Below, piece by piece: positions 7,407-16,691 of a stretch of DNA of 64,000 bases. The translations under genes and the position numbers were made by a program. The stretch is taken from assembly GCA_964405455.1 (NCBI GenBank), contig CAYOOA010000002.1, positions 44,461-108,460 of the forward strand, read 5' to 3'. Each line of letters opens with the position of its first letter. The stretch's first letter is position 1. Under the pieces are notes generated by a model, which searched no databases, was not told the DNA's origin, and saw only the letters and a list, made by a program, of their open reading frames with translations. This DNA is from CALESS01 sp964405455. GTDB taxonomy: Bacteria; Chloroflexota; Anaerolineae; Anaerolineales; Anaerolineaceae.

Positions 7407-8912
7407 TTATTTTTCCAGGCGGCTTTTCTTTTCTTCCAACAGAAGATACTTCAGCCATTGCAGGAACTGAATATCCCGGATGCCCCTGGTGGGCAGCTTG
7501 CGGCTGGGGGTATAGGGGAAGGTGACCAGTTCCGGCCAGAGGGCTTCGGTCACCTTGCGCTCCATAATGTGATCGGGATACACCCGGTATTTTTCATCCA
7601 CACCCAGCATGATGGTCAGAAGGCGGCGGTTGTTCAAGGGGCAGAAGTCTTCCTGGGCCAGGTCGTACAGCAGTTGGCCCATCGAGATGTAATTACCCAC
7701 TTCACATTCCCAGGAAAGCAAGTCCAGCAGGCGGTAATCCAGTTTTTCGCAGTCAACAGCTTCCTTCATCCATTCCTGCAGAGTATCGAAAACCAAAGGG
7801 GTGTAACCTACATTCATCAGGTTGACCATGCGCGGCAGGGTCACCCGGTACGGGTATGCCCCGGCAGCAAAATATCGGCAGCGGACAATTTCGGAGATGG
7901 AGCCCTTCAAAACCAGGCTGTCCTGCGGGAGGGTTGCCCGGCGCACTTCGACAATTTTGCCCCAGTCGTAATCGATCCCTTTGACATGCTCCTGGAAAAT
8001 GGGCTTAAGCTCGGGGTCCATCTCTCCGCGGCTGTCCAGTACGTGGTGATCCAGGTGGAGCTTTTGGGCAATCTCCCGCGGCACGCGGATGTCATCGCTT
8101 TCCGGGGTGTGATGGCGGTACATCATCGAGAAGAAATAGACCTCGGGGGTGATATCCTTGCAGGCTGAGAAAATCATCCGGCTGTCCACCCCGGAGGACA
8201 TGGACATGGCCAGCGGCGCCCGGCGGCGGGCTGCCTGGATGCTGTTCTTCAGGATACCGGCCACCAACTCAACACCTTCTTCAAGGGAGTATTTCTGGCG
8301 CGGACCGAGCGGCCAATAGCGGCGTACCGTTTTGCTCTTCAAATCAAAGAGGTGGTTTGGCAGCAGGTGACGGATTTCAGCATAGGGGGTGCTGTCCCCG
8401 GTGAACCAGCGCTCCTTGCGGGCCAGGTAGCGCTCGGAGGTCATGTATTCCGCCGCTGCCGCAGAAACCTGCAATCCAAACTGCGGCGCAATCAACCCGA
8501 CGTGTGAGGCCAGCCACGGCTCCCCTGCTGCATCCTGATAGTAGAAAACGGTGCGCAGCCCGGCCGGGTCGTTGAAGACAACCGCTTCGCCGTTGTGATA
8601 AACAAAGAATAGCCAACGCCCCGAGAGCGGATCCGTTAATTCAATAAAGGCTGAAATATTGCTGGCGGACGCACACAGGCGGTTGAGGATTTGCTGGTTG
8701 CTGTCCTCCACCCGCTCCGGGTCCAGGATATAACCGAGCATCACCACCTGGAAGCCGTTGCCTTCCGCCCGGGTTAATTCCAATTCGGGATGGGTGGAGA
8801 GAATTTTGCCATCCGGAAGGGTGGTGAAAACCCATTCTTCGGCCGCGAACTTCTGCGGGCCGTAGAAAAATTGCTTGCGATGCAGCAGGCTGGGAGAATA
8901 TTTTTCAAGCAT
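7407..8912 (-). CDS. Asparagine-synthase-like amidotransferase without glutaminase cysteine
   Basis: A 501-residue protein. The C-terminal half carries the PP-loop SMSSGVDSRMI (around residue 240), the ATP-pyrophosphatase motif of asparagine synthetases, followed by HTPESDDIRVPREIA and HLDHH. The N-terminal half resembles the class II glutaminase fold (FFVYHNGEAVVFNDPAGLRTVFY) but begins MLEKYSPS. The Cys2 nucleophile of AsnB is therefore absent, and glutamine hydrolysis is unlikely unless ammonia or a partner supplies nitrogen. Such proteins occur in O-antigen and exopolysaccharide loci, where they can amidate sugar acids. ATG at 8912 has GGAGG five bases upstream. It is a single-gene unit between two glycan operons; substrate unknown. 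Confidence 0.72.
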   Translation of the reverse strand: MLEKYSPSLLHRKQFFYGPQKFAAEEWVFTTLPDGKILSTHPELELTRAEGNGFQVVMLGYILDPERVEDSNQQILNRLCASASNISAFIELTDPLSGRWLFFVYHNGEAVVFNDPAGLRTVFYYQDAAGEPWLASHVGLIAPQFGLQVSAAAAEYMTSERYLARKERWFTGDSTPYAEIRHLLPNHLFDLKSKTVRRYWPLGPRQKYSLEEGVELVAGILKNSIQAARRRAPLAMSMSSGVDSRMIFSACKDITPEVYFFSMMYRHHTPESDDIRVPREIAQKLHLDHHVLDSRGEMDPELKPIFQEHVKGIDYDWGKIVEVRRATLPQDSLVLKGSISEIVRCRYFAAGAYPYRVTLPRMVNLMNVGYTPLVFDTLQEWMKEAVDCEKLDYRLLDLLSWECEVGNYISMGQLLYDLAQEDFCPLNNRRLLTIMLGVDEKYRVYPDHIMERKVTEALWPELVTFPYTPSRKLPTRGIRDIQFLQWLKYLLLEEKKSRLEK

Positions 8913-9001
8913 GGGGACCTCCGAAGATCAAAAACTGGAGACAGAATGTTGAAGAAAGAAAATTTCAGCCGTATAGCCCATTTTTCAGGCCAATTCATTG
9001 C

Positions 9002-9030
9002 ATTATATCGATTCCAGGGAGGCAGGTAAA
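9002..9030 (-). promoter_or_regulatory. Candidate promoter of the asparagine-synthase-like gene
   Basis: On the minus strand TTTACC (9030-9025), a 17-bp spacer and TATAAT (9007-9002) point toward the gene starting at 8912, leaving a leader of roughly 80 nt. The -35 box matches consensus at four of six positions. It lies in the 168-bp divergent region before the plus-strand gene at 9081. Confidence 0.45.
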
Positions 9031-9080
9031 GAGCATGATAAAATTAGGTTCTACATAAATTCTTCATCCAGGGTGGTTCC

Positions 9081-10295
9081 TTGAAAACGAATTCCCGCAC
9101 GACAACCCTTATTCTCCTGTGCATCATTGTCAGCCTACTCTTTGGATATGTTACTTACCGCGAGTTGAAGGTCGGTGATTTCGAAGACCATATTGGCTGG
9201 GCACGCGACCTGGCCACCAAAGGATATGTGTTCGTCCCGGCCCATTCTTTATATGAAGAGCTGATCGTTACAGTCAGGGCTTTTCTGCCCTATAACGTGC
9301 TTGCCAAGTCCAGCAAGCTGCTGCACCAGATCATTGATATCAAATCCTATGAAATTGCAGCCGTTGTGGTGACTGTTCTTACCTATCTGGCCGTTGCAAT
9401 CCTGATATTCAACCGACTCTTGCGAGAATGGAAAAAAGATGAAAAGGAAGCAAGTCCATGGCTGGCCGGATTGATCACCCTGGTTGCCATGCTGGTTTCA
9501 CCCATTTTCCTCTTCACCCTGCCCGACCGCATGTACATGGGGTACCTGACTGCCAACCCCTACCACAACCCCACCCAGTTGTTGTTGCGGCCCTTTGCTC
9601 TGCTACTGTTCTACCATGCGTATGCCAATTTATATGCCCGCCCCGCATTTAAGAACATCCTTATCGCAGCAGTTTTGATGATTGCTGCCACTCAATCGAA
9701 AGCCAATTTCACACTCATTTTCCTGCCGGCCCTGGGAATCCTCGCCTTGCTTCAATTCCGCAAGTTAAAAAGCCTGAACTGGTTGTATGTCATTTTTGGG
9801 CTTGGCCTCCCTGGAGTTGGCGCCCTGATCGCTCAATTCTTTATCTCGATGACCGGTCAGGGTGTCGACAAGATGATCTTTGCGCCTTTTAAAGCCATCT
9901 TGATGTTTGTCCCCAACATTTGGACGCTCCTGTTTTTCACAATCCTTTCCCTGGTTTTCCCCCTGGTGGTCACGTTCGGCTACTGGCAGCAGAATCGTCA
10001 CAATCTACGCCTGGGTTTGGCCTGGATTGTTTTTCTGGTTGGCTTTATCCTGGCCTGTCTGTTCACCCAGGTAATTAACATGGCCAGCCTGAATTTCTGG
10101 TGGGGGCCAATGATTGCAGTGGTTATCCTGTTCGTCGAATCCCTCATCCTGGCCGGAAAGTACGGCATGTTCTCACTGCGAGAATCGACTGGCCGAATCC
10201 AGCGTTGGGCAGGGTTGGCTACTTTGGGATTGCACCTACTGTGCGGCATCATTTACTACATGCATACCGTTCTGTACCCCTCGCCCTATCTATGA
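9081..10295 (+). CDS. Polytopic membrane protein, probably GT-C-like (first gene of Fuc4NAc operon)
   Basis: A 404-residue, strongly hydrophobic protein with about ten predicted spans. Its N-terminal loop ELKVGDFEDHIGWARDLA carries acidic residues after the first span, as in GT-C glycosyltransferases, and a mid-protein DRMYMGYLTANPYHNPTQLL segment may face the outside. The first codon appears to be TTG at 9081; a weak GGGTGG precedes it. Its stop overlaps the ATG of the next gene (10292). I do not recognise a defined family. Context (second GT-C-like protein, GT2, WecD-like and WecE-like enzymes) suggests a role in assembling or transferring a glycan at the membrane. Confidence 0.6.
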   Translation: MKTNSRTTTLILLCIIVSLLFGYVTYRELKVGDFEDHIGWARDLATKGYVFVPAHSLYEELIVTVRAFLPYNVLAKSSKLLHQIIDIKSYEIAAVVVTVLTYLAVAILIFNRLLREWKKDEKEASPWLAGLITLVAMLVSPIFLFTLPDRMYMGYLTANPYHNPTQLLLRPFALLLFYHAYANLYARPAFKNILIAAVLMIAATQSKANFTLIFLPALGILALLQFRKLKSLNWLYVIFGLGLPGVGALIAQFFISMTGQGVDKMIFAPFKAILMFVPNIWTLLFFTILSLVFPLVVTFGYWQQNRHNLRLGLAWIVFLVGFILACLFTQVINMASLNFWWGPMIAVVILFVESLILAGKYGMFSLRESTGRIQRWAGLATLGLHLLCGIIYYMHTVLYPSPYL

Positions 10296-12519
10296 AGAAG
10301 ACTTTCTTGAAAACAATTGATGAGAAGCGCTTGATCCGTTTCTTTCCGCTGATCCTGTTAGGCGTTATCGTCGTTGCCTACGGAGTGTTTATTCCCTGGT
10401 TGGGTTTCTACCTGGATGACTGGTACATCGTTTGGTTCCGGCATTTCTTTGGCAGCCAGGCTTTCAGTCAATTCTTTGCCCAGGATCGACCCTTCTTAAG
10501 TTGGATTTATATGTTGATCACCCCCATCCTGGGGGATTCACCAATCGCCTGGCAATCCTTCGGCGTCTTTACCCGCTGGCTGCTCGGTTTGGCGGCCTGG
10601 GATCTATTCAAACAGGTCTGGCCCAGGCGGGAAAAAGAAGCTGCCCTGGGGACACTGCTCTTCAGCGTTTTCCCAGGTTTTCAATTTCACTGGTTCTCCG
10701 TCCAATACAGTCAACTTTACCTGGTGGAAGCAGGAATGTTCTTCTCGCTGGCCTGCAGCCTGCGCGCTGCCCGGCAGCCTGCCAAAGCCTTTTTGTGGAT
10801 TTTGGCCGGCCTGCTGCCAGGAATTTACGCGGTAATTTCCGTCGAGTATCACTTCGGCCTGGAATTACTGCGCCCGATCCTGATCTGGTTGGCACTCTCC
10901 GCATCCGATTGGANNNNNNNNNNNNNNNNNNNNNNNNNNNNNNNNNNNNNNNNNNNNNNNNNNNNNNNNNNNNNNNNNNNNNNNNNNNNNNNNNNNNNNN
11001 NNNNNNNNNNNNNCTGGAATTACTGCGCCCGATCCTGATCTGGTTGGCACTCTCCGCATCCGATTGGAAACGCGCTCGGCGCATCGGGCGCACCCTGCTT
11101 TTATGGCTGCCTAACCTGGTACCTTTCATAGCGTTCACAATCTGGCGGGTTTTCTTCTTCCAATCATTTCAATATAAAGTCACTTTGCTCGAAGACTTGT
11201 TTACCAGCCCGCTGGCAACCATGGGCAACCTGGCTATTTCAACAGCGCGTGAACTTGCGGAAGGCTTCGGATTGGTCTGGGTGGAATTATTCAACCCAAA
11301 TTCATACAACCTTACCGGTAGGACTCTTTTGCTGGTTATCGGCCTGGTAGTCAGTGCATTTGCCATTTTGCTGGGATATATCCTCTTGGTGGAACGCTCC
11401 TCCAGCTCAATGCCATCGAAAGAACGCATCGGGCATGCCATCACAGCGATCGTTCTTGGCCTGGCAGCAGGAGCCCTGGTCCTTATCCCCTTCAAGGCGG
11501 CCGGTTTACCTGTCCGGTTGATTTATCCGTGGAACCGTTTTATGATTGTGCTGGGATTTGCATCTTCCATCTCTGCGGTTGGGCTGTTGATGCTCTTACC
11601 CAAGCCCTGGCTCCGATCCTCGGTCGCCGCCCTGATCCTGGCTTTGTCCATCGGCATCCAATTGAATACAGCCAACCAGTTCCGAGTGGCGTGGGCCGAT
11701 CAGCAAAAATTCATCTGGCAATTGACCTGGCGCATTCCAGATCTAGAATCCGATACTCTCTTGGTGACGGACTCGTTGCGCTTTTCCAGGTATTTCAGCG
11801 GACCATCTCTCTCTGCACCCATCAATTGGATTTATGCCCCTGACTTGACTTCCCGGCGGGTTCCCTACCAGGTGATCCTGACTGAGTCACCACAAATTGA
11901 TGAATCCCACACCTTACGGCCAGATGAATCAGTCTACCTCGAATATCGTAGTTGGAGTTTTCAAGGGAATACAAATCAAGCAGTCTTTTTCATTTTCAAT
12001 ACCAAAGATTGCTTACAAGTGGTTAGTGATTCAACCAATAATGCGCTTACCTTGAATACTTACCAGGAACCTGGTTTCATTCAGGCAATCCCAATTTCAG
12101 ACTTGAGCCGCATCAGCCCAAATCCTGTTACTCCTGCAGTCCCTCCGTCCCAGTTGTTCGGTGTTGAACCATCCCGCAGCTGGTGCTATTATTATGAGAA
12201 GGCTGACCTGGCCCGCCAGGGTAAAGATTGGCCGGCTGTGTTGAATTGGTACACCCGGGCTTACGACCAGGGTTTCACCGCCCTGAACGACACCGAACTG
12301 TATCCCCGCCTGGAAGCCCTGGCAATGACTGGTCAATGGTCAGCTGCCCGCCAGATGACCGAGGAATTACAGGCAAAAGACGCCGCTCTCAACCCCGGAT
12401 TGTGTGCCATCTGGCAGCGCAGCCTGCAAAACAATCCACCCGGAGCGGCGGACCGATCCGCTGCTTCTGGATTAGGCTCCATTCTCAATTGCCCGACTTT
12501 GGATGAGGTGCTACGTTGA
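10292..12519 (+). CDS. GT-C-like membrane glycosyltransferase with C-terminal soluble domain (artefactual gap)
   Basis: ATG at 10292 overlaps the upstream stop. The N-terminal part, IPWLGFYLDDWYIVWF, contains an acidic LDD motif after the first span, as seen in GT-C transferases. About ten spans follow, then a roughly 220-residue soluble region with a TPR-like stretch near the end (WPAVLNWYTRAYDQGF to MTEELQAKD). An N gap splits the frame. Removing 155 bp (100 N plus one 55-bp copy) joins SASDW to KRARRIG and gives one 690-residue protein. It probably works with the membrane protein upstream and the GT2 downstream in surface glycan synthesis. Acceptor unknown. Confidence 0.65.
10859..11068. 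repeat. Assembly gap flanked by exact 55-bp duplicate
   Basis: Bases 10859-10913 and 11014-11068 are identical and flank exactly 100 N inside the GT-C-like gene. Removing 155 bp restores one uninterrupted 690-residue frame. Same artefact pattern as the gaps at 1236 and 7138. Confidence 0.93.
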
Positions 12520-13472
12520 AAAGTATCAGCGCGATCATTCCAGTTTATAACAGCCAGGGTTCGCTTGCCGGGGTGGTGGAGCGTTTGGCGAATGTTCTTG
12601 CCGGCTTGACGAACCATTTCGAAATCATCCTGGTGGATGATTGCAGCCGCGATTCCTCCTGGCAGGTTGTCCAGGAATTGGCAGCCAGCCATTCCCAGGT
12701 GCGCGGGATTCACCTGATGCGCAACTACGGTCAGCATAATGCACTTTTATGCGGTATCCGGGCAGCCCGCTGCGAGTTATGCGTCACCCTCGATGACGAC
12801 GGCCAAAACCCGCCCGAAGAGATTCCAAACATGGTGGCCAAACTGGAGCAAGGGTTCGAGGTGGTCTATGGCACACCCCAGAAGCAGCAGCATGGCCTGT
12901 GGCGCGACGCTGCCTCTGTGATCACAAAACTGGTTCTGACCAATATGATGGGTGCTGAAACTGCCCGCTCCACCAGTGCCTTTCGCCTCTTTTACACCCG
13001 TTGCCGCGAAGCCTTCGCCAATTTCCAGGGGCCGTATGTTTCGATTGATGTGCTGCTCACCTGGGGTTGCTCCCGCTTTACCGCCGTACCGGTGAAGCAC
13101 CTGGAACGGACCATCGGAAAATCCAATTACACCTTCCGCAAGCTGGTTCGGCATGCCATCACCCTCCTGACGGGCTTCAGTGTGCTGCCGCTGCAAATTG
13201 CCAGCTTTGCAGGTTTTGTCTCGGTGATCTTTGGCCTGTTGATCCTGGTTTATGTGGTGATACGTTATATCATCCAGGGCGGCGTGGTGCCCGGCTTTTC
13301 ATTCCTGGCATCCACTATTGCCGTTTTTTCTGGCGTCCAACTTTTTGCCCTTGGCATGATCGGCGAATACCTGGCACGGATGCACTTCCGGATCATGGAT
13401 AAACCCTCCTACGCAATCGCAGACACTACACCTGCCCCGCAGCCAGATATAAATGAACCCACAACCGGCTGA
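12516..13472 (+). CDS. GT2 polyprenyl-phosphate glycosyltransferase (ArnC/GtrB-like)
   Basis: A 318-residue family 2 glycosyltransferase. AIIPVYN begins the nucleotide-binding fold, LVDDCSRD and VTLDDDGQNPPEE give the metal-binding acidic motifs, and two hydrophobic segments near residues 230-290 anchor it to the membrane. This layout matches ArnC, GtrB and DPM1-like enzymes, which load a sugar onto undecaprenyl phosphate on the cytoplasmic face for use by GT-C transferases outside. Two GT-C-like genes lie immediately upstream, which fits. The start is TTG at 12516, overlapping the upstream stop. It overlaps the wecD-like gene by 20 bp. The transferred sugar is not evident. Confidence 0.82.
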   Translation: MKSISAIIPVYNSQGSLAGVVERLANVLAGLTNHFEIILVDDCSRDSSWQVVQELAASHSQVRGIHLMRNYGQHNALLCGIRAARCELCVTLDDDGQNPPEEIPNMVAKLEQGFEVVYGTPQKQQHGLWRDAASVITKLVLTNMMGAETARSTSAFRLFYTRCREAFANFQGPYVSIDVLLTWGCSRFTAVPVKHLERTIGKSNYTFRKLVRHAITLLTGFSVLPLQIASFAGFVSVIFGLLILVYVVIRYIIQGGVVPGFSFLASTIAVFSGVQLFALGMIGEYLARMHFRIMDKPSYAIADTTPAPQPDINEPTTG

Positions 13473-14184
13473 GTTCCTTCCCTGGGATAGCGATTTTTTC
13501 GGCATCCGCATTGGCCGTGTCCACCCCGGGCCATTTGACCCGCTTGCAGTGGATGCCTGGCGGCGTGAAAACCATGTCCGCTGCCTGTATTACCTGGCGG
13601 AGCTCGATGACCTGGCCTCCATCCACGCTGCAGAAGACATGGGCTTCCACCTGATGGACATCCGGGCTTCCTTTTCGCTCGCCCTCCCACATCACGCCCC
13701 TGTCAACCCAAAGTTTCAGATCCGGCGCGCGAACGATGAAGACCTTCCGGTCATCCGGAATCTTTCAACTGGCATCTTTACCAATACCCGCTTTGCCCAG
13801 GATGCGAATTTTGCCCGCGACCGGGTGCATGATATGTATAATCAATGGGTGGAAGATCACTTCCACCTGCCGAATACGGGTTTATGGGTTTCTGAAGATG
13901 AGGGTAACCTGACTGGTTTTGTGACGGCTGTTGAGTTGGATGCAACCCGGGTACGCATCAGCCTGCTCGGTGTGTCGGAGCATGCCCGCGGGCAGGGATT
14001 GGCTCTTTCACTTAATAACCATGTTATCAACCATTACTCCTCTATAGGATACCAACACCTGGAAGCCATCACCCAGACCCGTAATCGAACCACTTTCAAC
14101 CTCAATTTTCGCTGCGGGATGAAATTAATCAGCCAGCAACTTTGGTACCACGGCTGGTTTGAGGATTCCCAAGAAGAAAGGTAG
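13453..14184 (+). CDS. wecD: WecD-like dTDP-fucosamine N-acetyltransferase (GNAT)
   Basis: A 243-residue protein. The N terminus FLPWDSDFFGIRIGRV is the WecD/RffC signature, and the C-terminal half is a GNAT domain with an acetyl-CoA loop at VSEHARGQGLALSL followed by a long helix. In enterobacterial common antigen synthesis WecD acetylates dTDP-4-amino-4,6-dideoxy-D-galactose to dTDP-Fuc4NAc. The matching aminotransferase, WecE-like, is the next gene six bases downstream, which strongly supports the assignment. The gene overlaps the GT2 gene by 20 bp, so it is co-transcribed. Exact substrate specificity is inferred from the pairing. Confidence 0.82.
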   Translation: MNPQPAEFLPWDSDFFGIRIGRVHPGPFDPLAVDAWRRENHVRCLYYLAELDDLASIHAAEDMGFHLMDIRASFSLALPHHAPVNPKFQIRRANDEDLPVIRNLSTGIFTNTRFAQDANFARDRVHDMYNQWVEDHFHLPNTGLWVSEDEGNLTGFVTAVELDATRVRISLLGVSEHARGQGLALSLNNHVINHYSSIGYQHLEAITQTRNRTTFNLNFRCGMKLISQQLWYHGWFEDSQEER

Positions 14185-14190
14185 ATCATA

Positions 14191-15330
14191 ATGGCTGCTT
14201 ACCGCATTCCTTTCAACAAACCGCCCTACCTGGGACCGGAAACGGATGCCATGGCACAGGCCATCCAATCCAGCCACCTTTCAGGTGACGGCCAATTCAC
14301 CAAGCGCTGCCACAGTTTATTGGAACAGATTACCGGCGCCGGTAAAGTGCTGTTGACCACCTCCTGTACCCATGCCCTCGAAATGGCCGCATTACTGTTG
14401 GATGTTCAGCCTGGCGATGAGGTGATTATTCCTTCCTTCACCTTTGTTTCCACGGTCAATGCATTTGTCCTGCGCGGCGCCCGGCCGGTCTTTGCTGATA
14501 TCCGCCCGGATACGCTCAACCTGGATGAAAACCAGCTTGAAAAGCTGATCACCCCGCATACCCGCGCCATCGTGCCGGTGCATTATGCCGGCGTCGGCTG
14601 TGAGATGGATGCCATCCGCCAAATTGCTGATGCGCATCATTTAATGGTAATCGAGGATAATGCTCACGGCCTGTTTGGCACGTACAAGGGCAAACCGCTG
14701 GGCACCTTCGGTAGCCTGGCCACCCAATCCTTCCACGAAACCAAGAATATCACCTGCGGTGAGGGCGGAGCGTTGCTCATCAATGATCCAGCCCTGTTCG
14801 AGCGGGCGGAAATCCTGCGCGAAAAGGGCACCAACCGCAGCCGTTTCTTCCGCGGCATGGTGGATAAATACACCTGGGTGGATATCGGCAGTTCCTACCT
14901 GCCGTCAGAAATCCTGGCAGCCTATCTCTCTGTCCAGTTGGAACACCACGAACAAATCCAGGCCCGCCGGCGGGAAATCTGGGAACAATACGATGAGCAA
15001 CTGGCCGGCTGGGCTGGGTCAAATGATATCCGCCGCCCCTTCATTCCGCTCTACTGCGGCCAGGCTTACCACATGTACTACCTGCTGCTGCCCAACCTGG
15101 ATGCCCGCACCCGTTTGATCGATCACCTCAAGAGCCGCGATATTCTGGCCGTTTTCCACTACCTGCCGCTGCACCTTTCGGATATGGGCGTGAAGTTCGG
15201 CGGCAAACCTGGTGACTGCCCGCAAACCGAGGATATTAGCGACCGGTTGGTTCGTCTGCCTTTCTTCTACTCCCTCACCCACTCCGAACAGGATGAGGTC
15301 GTTTCTGCCCTGCTGGATTTCAAGGTGTAG
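14191..15330 (+). CDS. wecE: dTDP-4-amino-4,6-dideoxygalactose transaminase (WecE-like)
   Basis: A 379-residue PLP aminotransferase of the DegT/DnrJ/EryC1 family, close to enterobacterial WecE along its length. Examples are IPFNKPPYLGPE, LLTTSCTHALEMAALLLD, IVPVHYAGVGCEMD, FHETKNITCGEGGA (PLP lysine in HETKN), REKGTNRSRFFRGMVDKYTW and IGSSYLPSEILAAYL. It makes dTDP-Fuc4N from dTDP-4-keto-6-deoxyglucose, using glutamate as amino donor, for acetylation by the WecD-like enzyme encoded just before it. The precursor genes rmlA and rmlB are not in the window. It is the last gene of the plus-strand operon and is followed by a strong terminator. Confidence 0.9.
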   Translation: MAAYRIPFNKPPYLGPETDAMAQAIQSSHLSGDGQFTKRCHSLLEQITGAGKVLLTTSCTHALEMAALLLDVQPGDEVIIPSFTFVSTVNAFVLRGARPVFADIRPDTLNLDENQLEKLITPHTRAIVPVHYAGVGCEMDAIRQIADAHHLMVIEDNAHGLFGTYKGKPLGTFGSLATQSFHETKNITCGEGGALLINDPALFERAEILREKGTNRSRFFRGMVDKYTWVDIGSSYLPSEILAAYLSVQLEHHEQIQARRREIWEQYDEQLAGWAGSNDIRRPFIPLYCGQAYHMYYLLLPNLDARTRLIDHLKSRDILAVFHYLPLHLSDMGVKFGGKPGDCPQTEDISDRLVRLPFFYSLTHSEQDEVVSALLDFKV

Positions 15331-15414
15331 ATTCTCCAAGGGCTGACTGGAAATTCAATGCTGCTCCATGGCATCATTGAAATATTAGCTGCTTCACCTC
15401 AAGAATAACCCATT

Positions 15415-15458
15415 AAAACATGGTGGGGCAGACCATCCGATCTGCCCCACCATGTTTT
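15415..15458. terminator. Bidirectional rho-independent terminator
   Basis: An 18-bp perfect stem (15415-15432 with 15441-15458) encloses an 8-nt loop. The stem ends in A and T runs, so it terminates on both strands. It separates the plus-strand wecE operon from the convergent minus-strand diaminopimelate dehydrogenase gene. Confidence 0.92.
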
Positions 15459-15478
15459 TGAAACCTGCAGAACAATCC

Positions 15479-16387
15479 CTAGAATAATTTCTTGAGCAGA
15501 TCTTCTCCGCCCACCGTGTAGGCCAGCGGGGGGACTTCCACCATGGTGTAGGCGCCAGGCGCCAGGCGGGTGACCGCCCGGGCGCAGCCGACCATCACCT
15601 GGGCCGTGGAGGCCGGGTTATGGAAAGTGGTGTTGAATTCCAGCAAATTGTTGTCAATGCCGCTGGCTCCGCCCTTGCGCAAGATGTGAATGGCGTGCCC
15701 CATATCAATCAAGGGGGTCACATCCTCCACCTGGAAGACGCGCACGTCATCATGGCAGAAATAGGAATCAGCCAGGATGCGCCCCTTGACCTCATCAAAC
15801 TCAAACCCGTCGGCAATGACCAGGTACAGGTCGCGCTTGTGGCAGCCGGGATCCCCCGGGCGGGTGATGGAGAGGGCATCCTTCACTCCGGCGTAGGATT
15901 TGGCCGCCACAGTGTGGCCCATGCTCATACCGGGACCAAAGGTGACGTAGGTTAACCCGGTGGGCGCCCAGACTTCAAAAATGGTGCGGATCAGCGAGCT
16001 CACGCCCGGATCCACCCCCGCGCCCATAATGGCAGCCGTGCCGTGTTCCCTGGCAATGGGGGTCAGGGTTTCGCGCAGTTTGAGGAATGGATCGCCGTGC
16101 ATATCAAACGCATCCACGGTTCGGATACCGTTGGCCAGCAGATCGGGGGCCACCTGGATGACCGTCCGTGATGGAACGCCCAGGATGATCACGTCCGGCT
16201 TGACAGGCAGTTCCTTCCAGGATCCGACCACCGGGGTGGATGGATACTGGCAGCGCAGTTCATCGACCCGGCAGCCTGTTTCAATAATACCGACCAATTC
16301 CATATCCCCCGCCAGCTCAACCCCCTTCGTGGCATATGATCCGATATGCCCGCAACCCATAACAGCTACTTTGATTTTCGGTTCCAA
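15479..16387 (-). CDS. ddh: meso-diaminopimelate D-dehydrogenase
   Basis: A 302-residue NADPH-dependent enzyme. VAVMGCGHIGSYA is the N-terminal dinucleotide fold. VDAFDMH, GAGVDPGVSSL and the GHTVAAKSYAGVKDALS block correspond to conserved active-site regions of Ddh, which converts tetrahydrodipicolinate directly to meso-diaminopimelate for peptidoglycan and lysine. It is slightly shorter than the usual 320-326 residues. The start is TTG at 16387 with GGAGG five bases upstream, better supported than any nearby ATG. It is a monocistronic, convergent neighbour of the wecE operon and unrelated to the glycan genes in function. Confidence 0.85.
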   Translation of the reverse strand: MEPKIKVAVMGCGHIGSYATKGVELAGDMELVGIIETGCRVDELRCQYPSTPVVGSWKELPVKPDVIILGVPSRTVIQVAPDLLANGIRTVDAFDMHGDPFLKLRETLTPIAREHGTAAIMGAGVDPGVSSLIRTIFEVWAPTGLTYVTFGPGMSMGHTVAAKSYAGVKDALSITRPGDPGCHKRDLYLVIADGFEFDEVKGRILADSYFCHDDVRVFQVEDVTPLIDMGHAIHILRKGGASGIDNNLLEFNTTFHNPASTAQVMVGCARAVTRLAPGAYTMVEVPPLAYTVGGEDLLKKLF

Positions 16388-16691
16388 AACTGCCTCCAGA
16401 TTAAGAATTGCATTTCATAAGGAGTGTACACCTATCGAATTCAATATGTATGTACTAAATATCTTCAAATTCATGTAAAAAATCCTGACTGCCGATTATC
16501 GCCATCTGTATCGAATTTCTGTTTCAACTTTGCCCCGCCAGAGGAAATTGGTAAATTCTACGCCTTACGACTCGATAATCAGACCTTTACTGGCGGATAG
16601 GATGCATCCAATTTTAATCATTTCCGCCCACTGGACCTTTTTTGGATTTTGTAGGACATCAAAGAAAAGAATAGTTTATTGAACTTTTCGA
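16388..16691. other. AT-rich intergenic region
   Basis: A 304-bp stretch clearly richer in A and T than the flanking housekeeping genes, with no convincing reading frame, repeat or RNA gene. On the minus strand it must hold the promoter of ddh, but no box pair with good spacing stands out. The right part follows the stop of the membrane-protein gene at 16692. A GAAAAG/CTTTTC mini-stem there is too weak to call. Confidence 0.5.

Noticed and set aside
1236..11013. Frameshifts or pseudogenes in the two gap-containing membrane proteins
   Set aside because: Both frames become continuous once the 155-bp artefact is removed.
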